DNA of 64,000 bases from Pararhizobium sp. (GTDB taxonomy: Bacteria > Pseudomonadota > Alphaproteobacteria > Rhizobiales > Rhizobiaceae), in NCBI GenBank assembly GCA_017794825.1, contig CP051237.1:3306501-3370500 (forward strand), in the 5' to 3' direction. Positions 35,239 to 43,656 of this stretch are shown here, in pieces. Below the pieces are notes generated by a model. It did not search any database. It had not been told where the DNA came from and worked only from the letters and a program-made list of their open reading frames with translations. The first letter of the stretch is position 1. Each line of letters starts with the position of its first letter. Position numbers and translations under genes: made by a program.

Positions 35239-35658
35239 ATGAACCCGCAGCATGACGAGATTTTGGCGCCGCACCTTGCCGCCGCGAGAGCAGCCCTTTT
35301 CAATTGGGCGGAGGTGATCTCGAGGGGCAACATAGAGGAACTGCTCTCGCTTTACGCCGCTGACGCAATTTTGGTGCCGACGCTTTCCAACGAAATCGGA
35401 GATCGCGAGGAGGAACGACGCCGTTACTTCGAGAACTTTTTGATGAATGAAAACCTGCGCTGTACGATCAATGCCCGCATGAAGCGGGCCAGCCGCAAGC
35501 TCGGCACAGTAGTTATCGGTGGCCTGTACACATTTGAATTCAGCAGGGACGGCCAGGAACATTGCGTGCCGGCGCGTTTTCTTTTCACGTTCGAAGAGAT
35601 CGATGGACGATGGTTGATTACCGGCCATCACTCTTCTCGTCTTTCCGAAGCGATATGA
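35239..35658 (+). CDS. NTF2-like (SgcJ/DUF4440-type) small protein
   Basis: The 139-aa protein has the cone-shaped NTF2-like fold pattern: a helical N-terminus (ALFNWAEVISRGNIEELLSL), YAADAILVPTLS, then beta strands ending FTFEEIDGRWLITGHHSS. It resembles SgcJ/EcaC and CaMKII-association-domain proteins; none of these gives a specific function. It has no signal peptide. It faces the COG0523/CPPR operon across a Zur-box-like site, so it may be zinc-regulated. The His pair near the C-terminus (GHHSS) is typical of the fold and is not evidence for metal binding. Confidence 0.8.
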   Translation: MNPQHDEILAPHLAAARAALFNWAEVISRGNIEELLSLYAADAILVPTLSNEIGDREEERRRYFENFLMNENLRCTINARMKRASRKLGTVVIGGLYTFEFSRDGQEHCVPARFLFTFEEIDGRWLITGHHSSRLSEAI

Positions 35659-35825
35659 ACAAATTCGTCTTTATAACCAAGGGCAAACAAATTCTCTGTG
35701 TTTGCACCACAAGATTCAAATCGAAGCCTGCTTCGGCGCTATCAAAGGGTGACATTTTCGCCCCGCTGGTTCACGTGAACCAGCCGATAGCTTCGTAAAA
35801 ATTGTCTAAGTCCCTGAAAAGATGG

Positions 35826-35897
35826 TGGGCGTGACTGGGATTGAACCAGTGACCCCTACGATGTCAACGTAGTGCTCTCCCGCTGAGCTACACGCCC
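35826..35897 (-). tRNA. tRNA-Val (GAC)
   Basis: Read on the minus strand, the acceptor GGGCGTG pairs with CACGCCC, the D arm contains AGCTCAGCGGGAGAGC, the anticodon stem-loop is CTACG-TTGACAT-CGTAG, and the T arm contains GGTTCAATCC. The anticodon GAC reads valine GUC/GUU. CCA is not encoded. Confidence 0.96.
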
Positions 35898-35963
35898 ATC
35901 CGACCGGCTGCATACACCACAAGCCCGCTGCCCGGTCAAGTGGATAATTGACCGATTTGCAGA

Positions 35964-36323
35964 CTAAGCAGCCTGGAGGATCTTCTCGACCTCGTTGACG
36001 AGTTCGCGCAGATGAAAGGGCTTGGAAAGCACCTTGGCGTCGCGCGGCGCATTCGATTCGGGATTGAGCGCGACAGCGGCGAACCCGGTGATGAACATGA
36101 CCTTGAGGTCGGGATCGAGCTCGGTCGCGCGGCGGGCGAGTTCGATGCCGTCCATTTCAGGCATCACGATATCGGTGAGCAAGAGTGAAAACGGTTCTTC
36201 GCGCAGTCGTTCATAGGCGCTTGCGCCATTGTCGAAGGCCTGCACCGCATAGCCCGCCTTTTCAAGGGCCTTGACCAGAAAACGACGCATGTCGCTGTCG
36301 TCTTCAGCAAGAAGTATTTTCAT
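35964..36323 (-). CDS. cpdR: CpdR-like single-domain response regulator
   Basis: The 119-aa receiver starts MKILLAEDDSDMRRF (ATG 36323). It has the acidic pair EDD, the phospho-acceptor Asp in LLLTDIVMPEMDG, Thr/Ser in FITGFAA, and Lys in VLSKPFH. It has no output domain. In alphaproteobacteria CpdR, controlled by the CckA-ChpT phosphorelay, directs ClpXP to the cell pole and primes degradation of cell-cycle proteins such as CtrA regulators. The neighbouring N-formylglutamate amidohydrolase-like gene and sRNA match the rhizobial cpdR locus. Confidence 0.92.
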   Translation of the reverse strand: MKILLAEDDSDMRRFLVKALEKAGYAVQAFDNGASAYERLREEPFSLLLTDIVMPEMDGIELARRATELDPDLKVMFITGFAAVALNPESNAPRDAKVLSKPFHLRELVNEVEKILQAA

Positions 36324-36727
36324 TGCACTCCCCGTGTCCATCCCTCGCAGCCAGCCCGTTCACGCGAAACCGGATCAGAGTCGCCCCTTCCGGAATCCGG
36401 ATATCACGCAGCCTTGTCCAAGGGAACCGGATTGTCATCACTTTTGCGGTTCCAGGGGCCGGCGACGCGCGACCCGACGATGTCCGACCCGGCGACCGTG
36501 TCCGGCTCGGTCCTGTCATTCAAACGCAACATGGTAAATATCCGGTTTACGCGCCGCCTTTCGTCGCCGAATCGTCAAAGAGTGCGTTGTGCGGGACACA
36601 CAGTCGTGGCAATTGCGGTTGCGACGGACCATCGGCTATGGACTCGCCCATGTGCAACTGGCAACATGTGTCTGACTCGGTTGCCTTTTTGCTCCGGGCG
36701 CAGGCCGCGCCGTCGCGCGGCGACTGG
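36324..36727. other. Non-coding gap between cpdR and the amidohydrolase gene
   Basis: About 400 bases of divergent promoter region. The plus-strand frame is open through most of it, but its translation has no similarity to the N-formylglutamate amidohydrolase family, so I do not extend that gene. No hairpin or operator stands out. Confidence 0.5.
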
Positions 36728-37621
36728 ATGGCGATGGTGATCGAAAGCAGTTTCTCAGAGCAACGGCCCTTCGAGGTGCAGACACCTGTGGAACAGATGG
36801 TCCCGTTCGTCTTCAACTCGCCCCATAGCGGTCGTCACTATCCAGGCGATTTCCTGAAATCCTCGCGGCTTGACGCACACACGATCCGGGTGTCGGAAGA
36901 CTATTTCGTCGATGAACTGTTCGGCAGCGCGCCGTTCTACGGAGCGCCGCTGCTGGTCGCGCATTTCCCCCGCGCCTTCCTGGACGTGAATCGCGAGCCC
37001 TACGAACTCGACCCGACGATGTTCGAAGGCTCACTGCCGCATTATCTCAACACCAATTCTGTGCGGGTCGCCGGCGGTCTCGGCACGATTCCCCGGCTGG
37101 TGGCCGAGAATCTGGAAATCTACCACACGCCGATGCGCATCGAGGACGCGTTAAATCGCATCGAGTCCTTCTATCGGCCCTATCATGACTGTCTGCGCAA
37201 TCTGATCGTCAGCACGCACGCCGCCTTCGGCGCCTGCGTGCTTGTCGATTGTCATTCCATGCCGGCCCACGCGCAGTCCGGTTCCCGCAACCGGCCTGAT
37301 TTCGTGATCGGCGACCGGTTCGGCACCAGCGCTTCCGACGCGGTGTCGCAGTCGGCGATATCGCTGTTGAAGGATCTCGGCTATACGGTGGCGCGCAACA
37401 AGCCCTATGCCGGCGGATTTATCACCGAACATTACGGCCGGCCGCGCCGCGGTCTGCATGCGCTGCAGATCGAGATCAATCGCGGTCTCTATGTCGACGA
37501 GCAGACATTTCAGAAGAACGCCGGTTTCGAGCGGCTGCAGGCCGATCTCGCCCGCTTTGTCGATCGCCTGACCGGCGATTTTTATCAGGAGCCGGACGCC
37601 GTCGCCCTGGCGGCGGAGTAA
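36728..37621 (+). CDS. N-formylglutamate amidohydrolase family protein
   Basis: The 297-aa protein starts at ATG 36728 (MAMVIESSFSEQRPFEVQ). It has the metal-binding blocks FVFNSPHSGRHYP, ISEDYFVDELFG-like VSEDYFVDELFG, VDCHSMPAH and LQIEINRGLYV. The HutG-type family removes formate from N-formylglutamate in histidine breakdown, using a divalent metal. There are no other hut genes here, so the substrate may differ. It lies convergent to the alpha-r8-like sRNA. Confidence 0.9.
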   Translation: MAMVIESSFSEQRPFEVQTPVEQMVPFVFNSPHSGRHYPGDFLKSSRLDAHTIRVSEDYFVDELFGSAPFYGAPLLVAHFPRAFLDVNREPYELDPTMFEGSLPHYLNTNSVRVAGGLGTIPRLVAENLEIYHTPMRIEDALNRIESFYRPYHDCLRNLIVSTHAAFGACVLVDCHSMPAHAQSGSRNRPDFVIGDRFGTSASDAVSQSAISLLKDLGYTVARNKPYAGGFITEHYGRPRRGLHALQIEINRGLYVDEQTFQKNAGFERLQADLARFVDRLTGDFYQEPDAVALAAE

Positions 37622-37637
37622 TTCGTCATTTTATCTC

Positions 37638-37718
37638 AAAAAAAGACCGCGCCTTTCGGAGCGGTCAAATCTAGGGAGGAAACGCCCGATAAGGGCATAT
37701 GCAGCCGTTGACTGCGAC
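37638..37718 (-). ncRNA. mmgR: Alpha-r8 / MmgR (suhB-type) small RNA
   Basis: On the minus strand a transcript of about 80 nt starts near 37718. It includes a GCCCTTATCGGGC hairpin and TTTCCTCCCTAGATTTGACC, and ends with the terminator GACCGC-TCCGAAAGGC-GCGGTC plus seven T. The location between an N-formylglutamate amidohydrolase-like gene and an inositol monophosphatase-family gene, near cpdR, matches the conserved site of this rhizobial sRNA family. In Sinorhizobium MmgR limits polyhydroxybutyrate accumulation. The exposed CCUCC is an anti-Shine-Dalgarno-type target-pairing region. Confidence 0.85.
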
Positions 37719-37723
37719 TCCAT

Positions 37724-37752
37724 GTATATTGCTGCATTGCACAATAGTCAAG
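37724..37752 (-). promoter_or_regulatory. Sigma-70 type promoter of the small RNA
   Basis: On the minus strand CTTGAC (37752-37747) and ATATAC (37729-37724) are separated by 17 bases, the best rhizobial housekeeping-promoter spacing, and lead into the sRNA start near 37718. Confidence 0.78.
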
Positions 37753-37906
37753 CATTTTTCGTTAATTTGTTAGCATGCGCAAAAAATAGGCAAATGAACG
37801 GCTTTCAAGCGCAGGGTTTTGCGATTAGACACGTCCGGAGCCGGTTGGAAATACCATCCATTTCGGCTCAACTTTATGAAATACAACGCAATTGCGGGAT
37901 GAATGG

Positions 37907-38680
37907 ATGAAACCGGATCTGGAATTTCTTCACAGGCTGGCCGATGTCGCCGCGCGCGAGACCCTTCCCCGGTTTCGGGCGCCTTCCGACATTATCAACA
38001 AGGAAACGGTGGGTTTTGATCCGGTCACGGAAGCCGACCGGGCTGCGGAAGCGGCGATTCGCGCGCTGATCACGGAGCGGTTTCCTGAACACGGCATTCT
38101 TGGCGAGGAACACGGCGCCGAGGGGCTCGATCGAGACTATGTCTGGGTGATCGATCCGATCGACGGCACCCGCGCCTATATCTCCGGGGTGCCCCTGTGG
38201 GGCACGCTGATCGGACTTTATCACAACGGCCGCGCCGTGATGGGGCTTATGGACCAGCCTTTCACCGGCGAACGCTACGTCTCCGACGGCGCACGCTGTC
38301 TCTATCGCGGTCCGGAAGGCGAGCGGCGACTGTCCGCCCGCAAGGGGCTGACGCTCGCCGAAGCGACGCTTTTCACGACCTCGCCATTCCTCTTCCCGAA
38401 TACGCATATCGACCGCTTTCGCGCCGTCGAAAGCAGGGTCAATCTAAGCCGGTATGGCTGCGACTGCTACGCCTATGCGCTGGTTGCGGCCGGCCATGGC
38501 GATATCGTCGTCGAAAGCGGTCTCAAACCCTACGACATCGCAGGCCTCATTCCGGTTCTGGAAGGCGCCGGCGCCATCGTCACCGACTGGAACGGCAACC
38601 GTCCGGAGCAGGGCGGCGATATCGTCGCCGCCGGATGCGAAAAGGTGCACGCCGAGGCGCTTGAACTCCTGGCGGGCTGA
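37907..38680 (+). CDS. Inositol monophosphatase family phosphatase (HisN/SuhB-like)
   Basis: The 257-aa enzyme starts at ATG 37907 (MKPDLEFLHRLADVAARE). It has the lithium-sensitive phosphatase motifs GEEHG, WVIDPIDGTRAYISG and YDIAGLIPVLEGAGA (metal-binding D-P-I-D-G-T and the late Asp). Within the family the IDGTRAY...PLWGTLI pattern is typical of histidinol-phosphatase/HisN-type members. Histidine synthesis is the likely pathway, with inositol phosphate as the alternative. It is followed after one base by a GNAT gene, probably in one operon. Confidence 0.9.
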   Translation: MKPDLEFLHRLADVAARETLPRFRAPSDIINKETVGFDPVTEADRAAEAAIRALITERFPEHGILGEEHGAEGLDRDYVWVIDPIDGTRAYISGVPLWGTLIGLYHNGRAVMGLMDQPFTGERYVSDGARCLYRGPEGERRLSARKGLTLAEATLFTTSPFLFPNTHIDRFRAVESRVNLSRYGCDCYAYALVAAGHGDIVVESGLKPYDIAGLIPVLEGAGAIVTDWNGNRPEQGGDIVAAGCEKVHAEALELLAG

Positions 38681-38681
38681 C

Positions 38682-39131
38682 ATGATGATCCGGCCTGCGA
38701 CCCCTGATGACGAAAACGCGGTTCGGAACTGCGCGGAATGCGCCTATCAACAATATGTCGCGGCGATCGGCAGGAAGCCGGCGCCGATGGTCGCGAATTT
38801 CCGATCGCAGATAAGCCGGGGCCAGGTCCATGTCGCGCAAGGAGAAGGCGGCGGAATCGCCGGCTTCATCGTCTTCTTTCCCCGCGAGGATCACATGTTT
38901 CTCGAAAATGTCGCAGTGTTCGGCTCCGCGGCGGGCAGGGGCGTCGGCAAGGCGTTGATCGCGTTCTGCGAAGCCGAGGCGAAACGGCTCGAATTGCCGT
39001 GTATTCGCCTCTACACCAACGAGATGATGACGCAGAACCTGTCGATTTATCCGCATCTCGGCTATGTCGAGACCGATCGACGGGAAGAGGACGGGTTCGC
39101 CCGGGTGTTTTTCGAGAAGCGGCTTTCCTGA
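38682..39131 (+). CDS. GNAT family N-acetyltransferase
   Basis: The 149-aa protein (ATG 38682) has the GNAT acetyl-CoA site FLENVAVFGSAAGRGVGKALI (V.P..RG.G.G.AL pattern) and the C-terminal motif IRLYTNEMMTQNLSIYPHLGY. The acceptor is unknown. It directly follows the HisN-like gene and was probably co-transcribed with it. Confidence 0.88.
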   Translation: MMIRPATPDDENAVRNCAECAYQQYVAAIGRKPAPMVANFRSQISRGQVHVAQGEGGGIAGFIVFFPREDHMFLENVAVFGSAAGRGVGKALIAFCEAEAKRLELPCIRLYTNEMMTQNLSIYPHLGYVETDRREEDGFARVFFEKRLS

Positions 39132-39159
39132 GCGCGGCTCGCAATGGCGCGGGGCGCTT

Positions 39160-40122
39160 TCAGTCCGTAGACGGGGTTTCCTCGCCTCCCGGTATGAAGG
39201 CCTTGACTGCGGCCATGACCTGGTTCCGGTAGCGGTCAGCCTCCTGGAAGAGTTCGTGCCGGGCGCGGTCGATGGTGATCAGTTCGCCGGCGCGAAAATG
39301 GGTCGCCAGATCCTCGATTTCCTCGATGGGCACGATGCTGTCGCCGCCAGCGGCCAGCATGAGAGTCGGTATCCTTATTTTCGCAAGATGGTCGGGCCGA
39401 TGGACCTGTTTCATCGCTTTCAGGCATTCGATCAGCCAGCGGAATGACGGGCCGCCGAGCGCCATCTCCGGCACGGTGTCGTAGACCGCCTTGTTGCGCA
39501 GGAACCGGTTCCTGTCGTGCGTCAGCACGTTGCCGTCGAAACTCTGGTTGATCTTCTTGTTGCCGCTGGTGGACAGACCGCCGAGCCCGATCAGCGTCAT
39601 GACAGTGGACAGGCCGCGAATGGTCGATGCGCCGAAATGCGAGTGGCTGAGCGCGACGAACGGCGCTGATACGACGAGCCTTTCTATTCGGTTGGCGAGC
39701 CGCGGCGCGTCATAAAGCGCAATCAGCGAGCCCATCGAGTGGCCGATCATGAAGAAGGGCAGTCTTGCGTCCGGCAGGACGATTGTTTCGATAAACTGTT
39801 CGAGGTCGCGCACATAGTCGGAGAAGCGCCGTACATAGCCCGGCAGAGGATTGGAGAGAAGCCGTTCGGAGCCGCCTTGGCCGCGCCAGTCGAATGTGGC
39901 CACCCAAAGGCCGTGCGCGGTCAGGTCCCGTGCCGTCTCGTAATATTTCTCGATATTTTCGTTGCGGCCCTGAAGCAGGACGACCGTCCCCTTGGCGAGC
40001 GTCGCATCGGAGCGGAAGATCGCGTAGCGAATCCGCCTGCCGTCATGCGCCTGCATGTAGCCGCTGATCGCGTTTTTGGGCGCCGGGTTGTCCGGCGTGT
40101 CGTGTAAGACCTGTGCGCGCAT
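39160..40122 (-). CDS. Alpha/beta hydrolase (lysophospholipase-like)
   Basis: The 320-aa protein starts at ATG 40122 (MRAQVLHDTPDNPAPK). It has the serine hydrolase set: oxyanion/strand region VVLLQGRNENIEKYYETARDL, DWRGQGGSERLL, the nucleophile elbow FMIGHSMGSLIAL, and late Asp and His (GGDSIVPIEEI and DRARHELFQE). It resembles PldB/monoacylglycerol lipase-like proteins acting in the cytoplasm or at the inner membrane. It is convergent to the GNAT gene. Confidence 0.9.
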   Translation of the reverse strand: MRAQVLHDTPDNPAPKNAISGYMQAHDGRRIRYAIFRSDATLAKGTVVLLQGRNENIEKYYETARDLTAHGLWVATFDWRGQGGSERLLSNPLPGYVRRFSDYVRDLEQFIETIVLPDARLPFFMIGHSMGSLIALYDAPRLANRIERLVVSAPFVALSHSHFGASTIRGLSTVMTLIGLGGLSTSGNKKINQSFDGNVLTHDRNRFLRNKAVYDTVPEMALGGPSFRWLIECLKAMKQVHRPDHLAKIRIPTLMLAAGGDSIVPIEEIEDLATHFRAGELITIDRARHELFQEADRYRNQVMAAVKAFIPGGEETPSTD

Positions 40123-40370
40123 GCCCTGACCTGATTTTTGAAAGGAACCGTTTCTGCAATAACAGTCCTTGCCGGCATTGCAAAACCTGTTGGGCATGTA
40201 CCGGACAACGCCTTGATTATTGCCCGCGAAAAAACTCTTGAAATCGGATTATTCAATCCCCAAATCGGCTTTGCAGGCGCCAGAACAGGGTCTGTCGGCA
40301 GGATTTCGCCAATTCGGGAATTCCGGCTGTAACACATTTACGCAAATCGTCGCTCAATGGAGGACCTATC

Positions 40371-40829
40371 ATGCGTCACGTGGACTTTTCACCACTCTAC
40401 CGTTCGACGGTCGGATTCGATCGTCTCTTCACCATGCTCGACAGCCTGGCTCAGCCGGATCAGTCGCAGACATACCCTCCCTATAATATCGAACGCATCG
40501 ACGAAAACGCCTACCGCATCACCATGGCGGTGGCCGGCTTCGCCGAAGGCGACCTTTCCGTGGAGGCGCGCGAAAACGTGCTGACCGTAAAAGGCGACAG
40601 GAACGAAGGCGAAAAGGGATCCAGCGATTATCTCTATCGCGGTATCGCCGGACGTTCCTTCGAGCGCCGCTTCCAGCTCGCAGAGCATGTGGAAGTGCGC
40701 GGCGCCAAGCTTGAGAACGGCCTGCTCCATGTCGATCTCGTCCGCGAAATCCCCGAAACGGCCAAACCGCGCCGCATCGAGATTTCGGTGGCCGATGACG
40801 CTTCAAAGCAGAAGCAGATCGAAGGCTAA
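40371..40829 (+). CDS. Small heat shock protein (Hsp20/IbpA-like)
   Basis: The 152-aa chaperone follows GGAGG with ATG 40371. The alpha-crystallin domain runs from [20 protein letters not shown] to [22 protein letters not shown], with the A-x-L-like NGLLHV element and a C-terminal IEIS tail. It holds unfolded proteins in heat or stress. The 248-base leader may hold heat control, but I could not draw a convincing ROSE thermometer. A strong terminator follows. Confidence 0.93.
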   Translation: MRHVDFSPLYRSTVGFDRLFTMLDSLAQPDQSQTYPPYNIERIDENAYRITMAVAGFAEGDLSVEARENVLTVKGDRNEGEKGSSDYLYRGIAGRSFERRFQLAEHVEVRGAKLENGLLHVDLVREIPETAKPRRIEISVADDASKQKQIEG

Positions 40830-40860
40830 TTCTCGCTTAAGGAACGCCTTTTTGCGAAGT

Positions 40861-40888
40861 GCCCCGGACCCGCGTCCGGGGCATTTTT
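40861..40888 (+). terminator. Rho-independent terminator after hsp20
   Basis: GCCCCGGAC and GTCCGGGGC form a 9-bp stem with a CCGC loop, followed by ATTTTTGG. It serves hsp20 and may also help end the convergent bufferin operon. Confidence 0.88.
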
Positions 40889-40892
40889 GGTT

Positions 40893-41453
40893 TTACGCTC
40901 TGTTTCGCCACCAGCGCGACAGCGGATAATCCAGAGAGATCAGGCCGGGTCCCTTGATGGCGACGTACAGCAGCGGAACCACCCAGAACGTCCGCTGATC
41001 GAGTATGTCTGTCGGCATCCGGTCGAACCAGGAGCCGAGAGCGACGCCGTGCGCCGTTGCGTCCACCCAGGTCTGCACGACTATGAAAATGATCATGCCA
41101 ACGGCTCCGATGCGGGCGAACAGGCCGAAAATCACCAGGAGCGGCAGGATGAACTCGCCATAGGTTCCGGCGATCACCATCAGGTGCACGGGAAAGGACA
41201 GGGCGGAAGGTTCGTTGTCGACCGCCGCCATCGCCGACGGCGCGATCTGGAAATAGGCGCCGCTCGATATCTGGAAAAAACCCAGAATGCCGTCGCCGAC
41301 CTTCGTCTTCGCCGAATTCAGATAGTATAAATAGAGCGTCGCCGCGAACACGAAGCGGCAGAACAGGCTGAAGAACCAGCCATCCGTGATCCTTTCGACG
41401 ATGCCGAAGACAGCATTGTGAAGCCTTCGCAGCGCCTCGATGATCGTTCTCAT
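40893..41453 (-). CDS. DoxX family membrane protein (BufD-like)
   Basis: The 186-aa protein has four predicted membrane segments with DoxX features (FCRFVFAATLYLYYLNSAKTK, IAGTYGEFILPLLVIFGLFARIGA). Its start overlaps the end of the DUF2063 gene by four bases, and it closes a four-gene unit with DUF692 and DUF2282 genes. DoxX proteins are regular members of bufferin/gig operons, where a role in handling the modified precursor or in redox at the membrane is suspected but not proven. Confidence 0.88.
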   Translation of the reverse strand: MRTIIEALRRLHNAVFGIVERITDGWFFSLFCRFVFAATLYLYYLNSAKTKVGDGILGFFQISSGAYFQIAPSAMAAVDNEPSALSFPVHLMVIAGTYGEFILPLLVIFGLFARIGAVGMIIFIVVQTWVDATAHGVALGSWFDRMPTDILDQRTFWVVPLLYVAIKGPGLISLDYPLSRWWRNRA

Positions 41454-42217
41454 GTCTCTTGCCCCCTCTTGTTGAACGCCCCGGCTTCCAGCATGGCGCG
41501 GATCGCCGCCGGCAGATCGAATTCAGCGTATTCCAGTCCGGCGGCTTCGGCAGCGTCCGCAAGGCGCGCGCCGTCGATGAGCGATTGCAGGAACGTGGCG
41601 GCGCCTGGCGGCAGTCGCCGGATCTGCACATCGTGGCCTGGTCGCGTGACGAGACCGTCCTCCGGCGCCGTCGGGTCGATTTCCGATAGGCTCGCGCCGG
41701 ATCTGGTTGCGGAAAATATCGAGACTGCGGCCGACCGGGAACGGATGACGCGCGTTGCCGGATGCGGCGTCAGGCGCAAGTCGTCGAGTTGGCTTTCCGG
41801 CGCGGCGGCGAGATCGGCGGCAGAGAAACAGCTTCTGTCAGCCGCATGGAAGGCGTCGAGCCAGGCGAGTTCGATACGGGCGATGTCCGGCAGGTAGGAG
41901 AGATGCGCGACTGGTTCGAATGTCGCAAGGAAGTCAGGCATGGCTTTGCCGTAGCGGAAGAGTAGAGGTGAATCCGGAGGGTTGGCGCGAATGTAGAGGC
42001 GCGCCATGTCCCGAAAGAAGTTCTCGCCGACCAGTCTTTCGACAGCGGGAAAAATGTCGCCCAACGCTTCGATCAGTCCGTAAATCACGTTGTTGCGGTA
42101 TATATCGAAGCGTTTTGCGGATTTCTTCCGGTCCGGTCCCCTTATTCCCTCCGGCGTTGCCTTCTCGGGGTCTGAAAGGGCGGCGGTAAATTCCCGGTTG
42201 CTGACCGTCGTTTGCAT
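41450..42217 (-). CDS. bufC: DUF2063 protein (BufC-like RiPP partner)
   Basis: The 255-aa protein starts at ATG 42217 (MQTTVSNREFTAALSD). It has the DUF2063 'putative DNA-binding' domain (YRNNVIYGLIEALGDIFPAVERLVGENFFRDMARLYI) with the helix-turn-helix-like region typical of HvfC/BufC/MbnC proteins. In RiPP systems it binds the precursor leader and the DUF692 enzyme. The DUF692 gene lies 11 bases upstream on the same strand. Confidence 0.9.
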   Translation of the reverse strand: MQTTVSNREFTAALSDPEKATPEGIRGPDRKKSAKRFDIYRNNVIYGLIEALGDIFPAVERLVGENFFRDMARLYIRANPPDSPLLFRYGKAMPDFLATFEPVAHLSYLPDIARIELAWLDAFHAADRSCFSAADLAAAPESQLDDLRLTPHPATRVIRSRSAAVSIFSATRSGASLSEIDPTAPEDGLVTRPGHDVQIRRLPPGAATFLQSLIDGARLADAAEAAGLEYAEFDLPAAIRAMLEAGAFNKRGQET

Positions 42218-42228
42218 GGGAAACGTCG

Positions 42229-43140
42229 TCAGCCGAGCGCTGCGCGCCGCCGGGAAGACGAATCCGTTCCGGCGTGAACATCGAGAATGCGATCGGCCAT
42301 CATCGCTTCCTTTCGCAGGACCGGCCATTCGGGAATGTCGGTATCCCATTCGATCAGCGTCGGGATCGGCCCGGTGCGCGCTATCACTGTCTCGTAGAGG
42401 CCCCACACCCGGTCATCCACGGGTCTGTCGTGCGAGTCGATCAGTATGAGGTCGCCTTCGTCGTCGACATCGGGCGCATGTCCGGCGAGATGGATTTCCT
42501 GTACCATTCCGAGCGGAAAATCTTCCAGATAGGCAAGCGGCTCGTAATGATGATTGGTGGCCGAGACGAAGACGTTGTTGATGTCGAGCAGCAGGCCGCA
42601 GCCCGTGCGCACCGCAATCTGGCGAATGAAATCCGTCTCGCTGATCGTCGATTGTTCGTAGCGCACATAGGTGGACGGGTTTTCGAGCAGGATCTGCCGG
42701 CCGAGAACCTCCTGCACATGCTCGATATGGCTGCAGACGCGCGACAGGGTCGCTTCGTCATAGGGCACCGGCAGCAGATCGTTGTAATAGGAGTTGTCGT
42801 GCGTGGACCAGGCGAGATGTTCCGACACAAGTCCGGGTTCGTAGCGATCGACGACCTTCTTCAGACGCGCAATGTGAGTCCCGTCCAGCCCGCCTTCACT
42901 CCCGATGGATAGGCCGACCCCGTGCACGGAAAGCGGAAAGTTATCCCGGATTGCGCCGAGCGCGCGGTGCGGCGGACCGCCGTCGCCCATATAGTTTTCC
43001 GCGTGGACCTCGAGAAAGCCGATCCGGTAGCTGTCCGACAGGATGGCCTCGACATGGGCAGGTTTCAGGCCCGCTCCCGCACGCGGCGGCACAGCCGCGC
43101 CGCCGTTGCTGCTTTGAATTGATCGCGGGGCGTTGGGCAT
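42229..43140 (-). CDS. bufB: DUF692 multinuclear iron-dependent oxidative enzyme (BufB/MbnB-like)
   Basis: The 303-aa TIM-barrel protein has the metal-ligand pattern of DUF692 enzymes: [70 protein letters not shown] and LIEWDTDIP. MbnB and its relatives oxidise peptide cysteines with iron and O2 to oxazolone-thioamide or thiooxazole groups. Its gene follows the DUF2282 precursor gene by 64 bases, so the precursor's four cysteines are the likely substrate. Confidence 0.93.
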   Translation of the reverse strand: MPNAPRSIQSSNGGAAVPPRAGAGLKPAHVEAILSDSYRIGFLEVHAENYMGDGGPPHRALGAIRDNFPLSVHGVGLSIGSEGGLDGTHIARLKKVVDRYEPGLVSEHLAWSTHDNSYYNDLLPVPYDEATLSRVCSHIEHVQEVLGRQILLENPSTYVRYEQSTISETDFIRQIAVRTGCGLLLDINNVFVSATNHHYEPLAYLEDFPLGMVQEIHLAGHAPDVDDEGDLILIDSHDRPVDDRVWGLYETVIARTGPIPTLIEWDTDIPEWPVLRKEAMMADRILDVHAGTDSSSRRRAALG

Positions 43141-43204
43141 CTCTGTGTCCCGGTTCAGCGACTGGCGCGACCCTTTTACCGGATCGCGCCGCCTTGTGGT
43201 CCAA

Positions 43205-43507
43205 TCAGGCCGGCAGGTCCCGATCCAGCGGCTCCAGCGAGCCCTTGCGGCCGCCCGGCACGTCCATGGTCAGGCATGTGCCGTTCGGAACCGAAGTCCA
43301 GGCGTTGCCCTGATAATCCACGGTCGAAGTTCCGGCGCAGGTTGTGCCCGGACCAGCGGCGCAGTCGTTGTCGCCTGCAAGCGAGACGCCATAGCATTTT
43401 TCTGCCGCGGCGGCTCCTGTCGACGTCGCGACCAGGGTTGCGCCGGACAGCGCCATTGCGACTGCTCCAGCCACAGCCGAAGCGCCAATGATTGAATTCT
43501 TGGACAT
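43205..43507 (-). CDS. bufA: DUF2282 precursor peptide (bufferin, BufA-like)
   Basis: The 100-aa protein follows GAGGAGA with ATG 43507. It has an N-terminal Sec signal peptide ([20 protein letters not shown], cleavage near AAAA|EKC). The mature part holds four Cys: EKCYGV, DNDCAAG, TTCAGT and GTCLTM. This is the pattern of bufferin/GIG precursors, whose cysteines are modified by the DUF692 enzyme and which bind copper in the periplasm. It is first in the operon with the bufB-, bufC- and doxX-like genes. Confidence 0.9.
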   Translation of the reverse strand: MSKNSIIGASAVAGAVAMALSGATLVATSTGAAAAEKCYGVSLAGDNDCAAGPGTTCAGTSTVDYQGNAWTSVPNGTCLTMDVPGGRKGSLEPLDRDLPA

Positions 43508-43656
43508 GTGTGTCTCCTCGGAAACTTTACGCTATCGCCGGATGCAAGCCGGCGCAGTCAAACCTTGAGGAAATCACCGATAAATTGGAAATCAACAGCG
43601 CGTTATCCTGCGCCGCCGCGTCGTGACGGATTCGCGAATGCGATGTGATCGCGCCG

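Noticed and set aside
36323..36727. N-terminal extension of the N-formylglutamate amidohydrolase gene
   Set aside because: The frame is open, but the translation is unlike the family and begins inside the divergent cpdR start.
40123..40370. ROSE-type RNA thermometer before hsp20
   Set aside because: The leader has some pairing near GGAGG, but I could not form the conserved final hairpin that masks the ribosome binding site.
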